5,765 nucleotides of DNA from Fontivivens sp964399735 (GTDB lineage: Bacteria > Zhuqueibacterota > Zhuqueibacteria > Residuimicrobiales > Krinioviventaceae): contig CAYNSO010000166.1 in NCBI GenBank assembly GCA_964399735.1, forward strand, positions 1 to 5,765. Reading direction: 5' to 3'. The position numbers and the translations under genes are program-made. This document shows, piece after piece, positions 5,348 through 5,765 of the stretch. Each line of letters opens with the position of its first letter. Position 1 is the stretch's first letter. Below the pieces are notes generated by a model. It saw only the letters and a program-made list of their open reading frames with translations. It searched no databases and had not been told where the DNA came from.

Positions 5348-5734
5348 ATGATCATAAAAAGACAAGACCACGAGCCGCCCCCGGCTATAACAGAATGGGG
5401 CTGGCGTTATCATCATATTGGCATTCCAACGACCGGGCCGATACAAAATGAAAAGTATCTGCCGCAGTTTAAATTTTATGTAGGCGGATTCGACAGCAGT
5501 CCCTTTGGCATTGAATGGATGCGCTTTGAAGATGACAGTCCCATTCTCGAATTGATCAAAACAGTCCCGCATCTTGCCTTTGAAGTCGATGACCTGGATG
5601 AGGAATTACGCAAACATAACCTGCAAATATTAACACCGCCCAACTCTCCCGGCGAGGGTGTGCGGGTCGCCATGATCGAACATAATGGCGCGCCGGTTGA
5701 ACTGATAGAATTTGCGAACCAGAGCACTCGATAA
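5348..5734 (+). CDS. VOC-superfamily (glyoxalase/bleomycin-resistance fold) protein
   Basis: This is a complete 128-residue protein with an AGGG ribosome site (5337-5340) seven bases before the ATG. It has the paired beta-alpha-beta-beta-beta layout of a single-chain vicinal-oxygen-chelate protein. The first module opens with RYHHIGIPT (20-28) and runs to FGIEWMRFEDDSP. The second opens with VPHLAFEVDDLDEEL (73-87) and ends with VRVAMIEHNGAPVELIEF (105-122). Likely metal ligands are H23, E56, H75 and E118 (or E121), the expected His/Glu set, so metal binding is plausible. The family includes lyases, epimerases and dioxygenases; the substrate cannot be told from sequence. It stands alone between the palindromic element and the window edge and probably has its own promoter. 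Confidence 0.85.
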   Translation: MIIKRQDHEPPPAITEWGWRYHHIGIPTTGPIQNEKYLPQFKFYVGGFDSSPFGIEWMRFEDDSPILELIKTVPHLAFEVDDLDEELRKHNLQILTPPNSPGEGVRVAMIEHNGAPVELIEFANQSTR

Positions 5735-5751
5735 TGACGATTATTTATTAT

Positions 5752-5765
5752 CCTGCTTTTACAGG
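5752..5765 (+). terminator. possible start of a terminator after the VOC gene, cut by the window edge
   Basis: CCTG (5752-5755) and CAGG (5762-5765) can pair around CTTTTA, 17 bases after the VOC stop. Only four pairs are visible and the following bases lie outside the window, so a T-run cannot be checked. Confidence 0.2.

Noticed and set aside
1..5765. Searched by eye for a CRISPR array, tRNA, rRNA, recombinase or transposase.
   Set aside because: No regularly spaced repeats, cloverleaf with CCA-like end, ribosomal RNA core sequence, or integrase or transposase motif was found in the window.

Overview
The window reads as a piece of a Gram-negative chromosome from the wider FCB group (Bacteroidota, Ignavibacteriota, Calditrichota, KSB1-like lineages). 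The main evidence is a secreted protein at 2224-3027 with a C-terminal sorting domain carrying the FPNPFN motif typical of that group. A putative lipoprotein and a Planctomycetes/FCB-style PQQ-like propeller protein fit the same picture. The phylum is an inference from family distribution, not something the sequence proves.

Left part (1-1072). A two-gene MNT-HEPN module (type VII toxin-antitoxin-like, MntA/HepT class) lies between two copies of a short direct repeat. Each copy encodes the same protein C-terminus, IQQRTELA(S/A)G followed by a stop. Copy 1 is the tail of a gene that begins outside the window; copy 2 looks like a detached second tail. The nucleotidyltransferase is intact, with a perfect GSX10DXD motif, a good sigma-70-like promoter and a near-palindrome in the leader. 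The HEPN partner is split by one extra base in a run of five A's; dropping that base restores a complete 141-residue HEPN protein.

Middle part (1073-3337). A putative lipoprotein of unknown function (1295-2137) is followed 86 bases later by the AT-rich gene for a secreted protein with a PepSY-like middle and a C-terminal sorting domain (2224-3027). The pair probably forms one transcript and ends at a rho-independent terminator (3056-3079). The next 310 bases hold no convincing gene but contain a large two-tier inverted repeat (3142-3238).

Right part (3338-5765). Base composition becomes clearly richer in GC. A 575-residue protein has five predicted membrane helices followed by a PQQ-like beta-propeller. 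It is followed by a 178-bp nested palindromic element of the MITE or intergenic-repeat type (5108-5285), and then by a complete small VOC-superfamily protein (5348-5734).

Nothing here is a clear new multi-gene system. The items most worth checking are the repeat-bounded MNT-HEPN module with its shifted HEPN frame, and the two palindromic intergenic elements.
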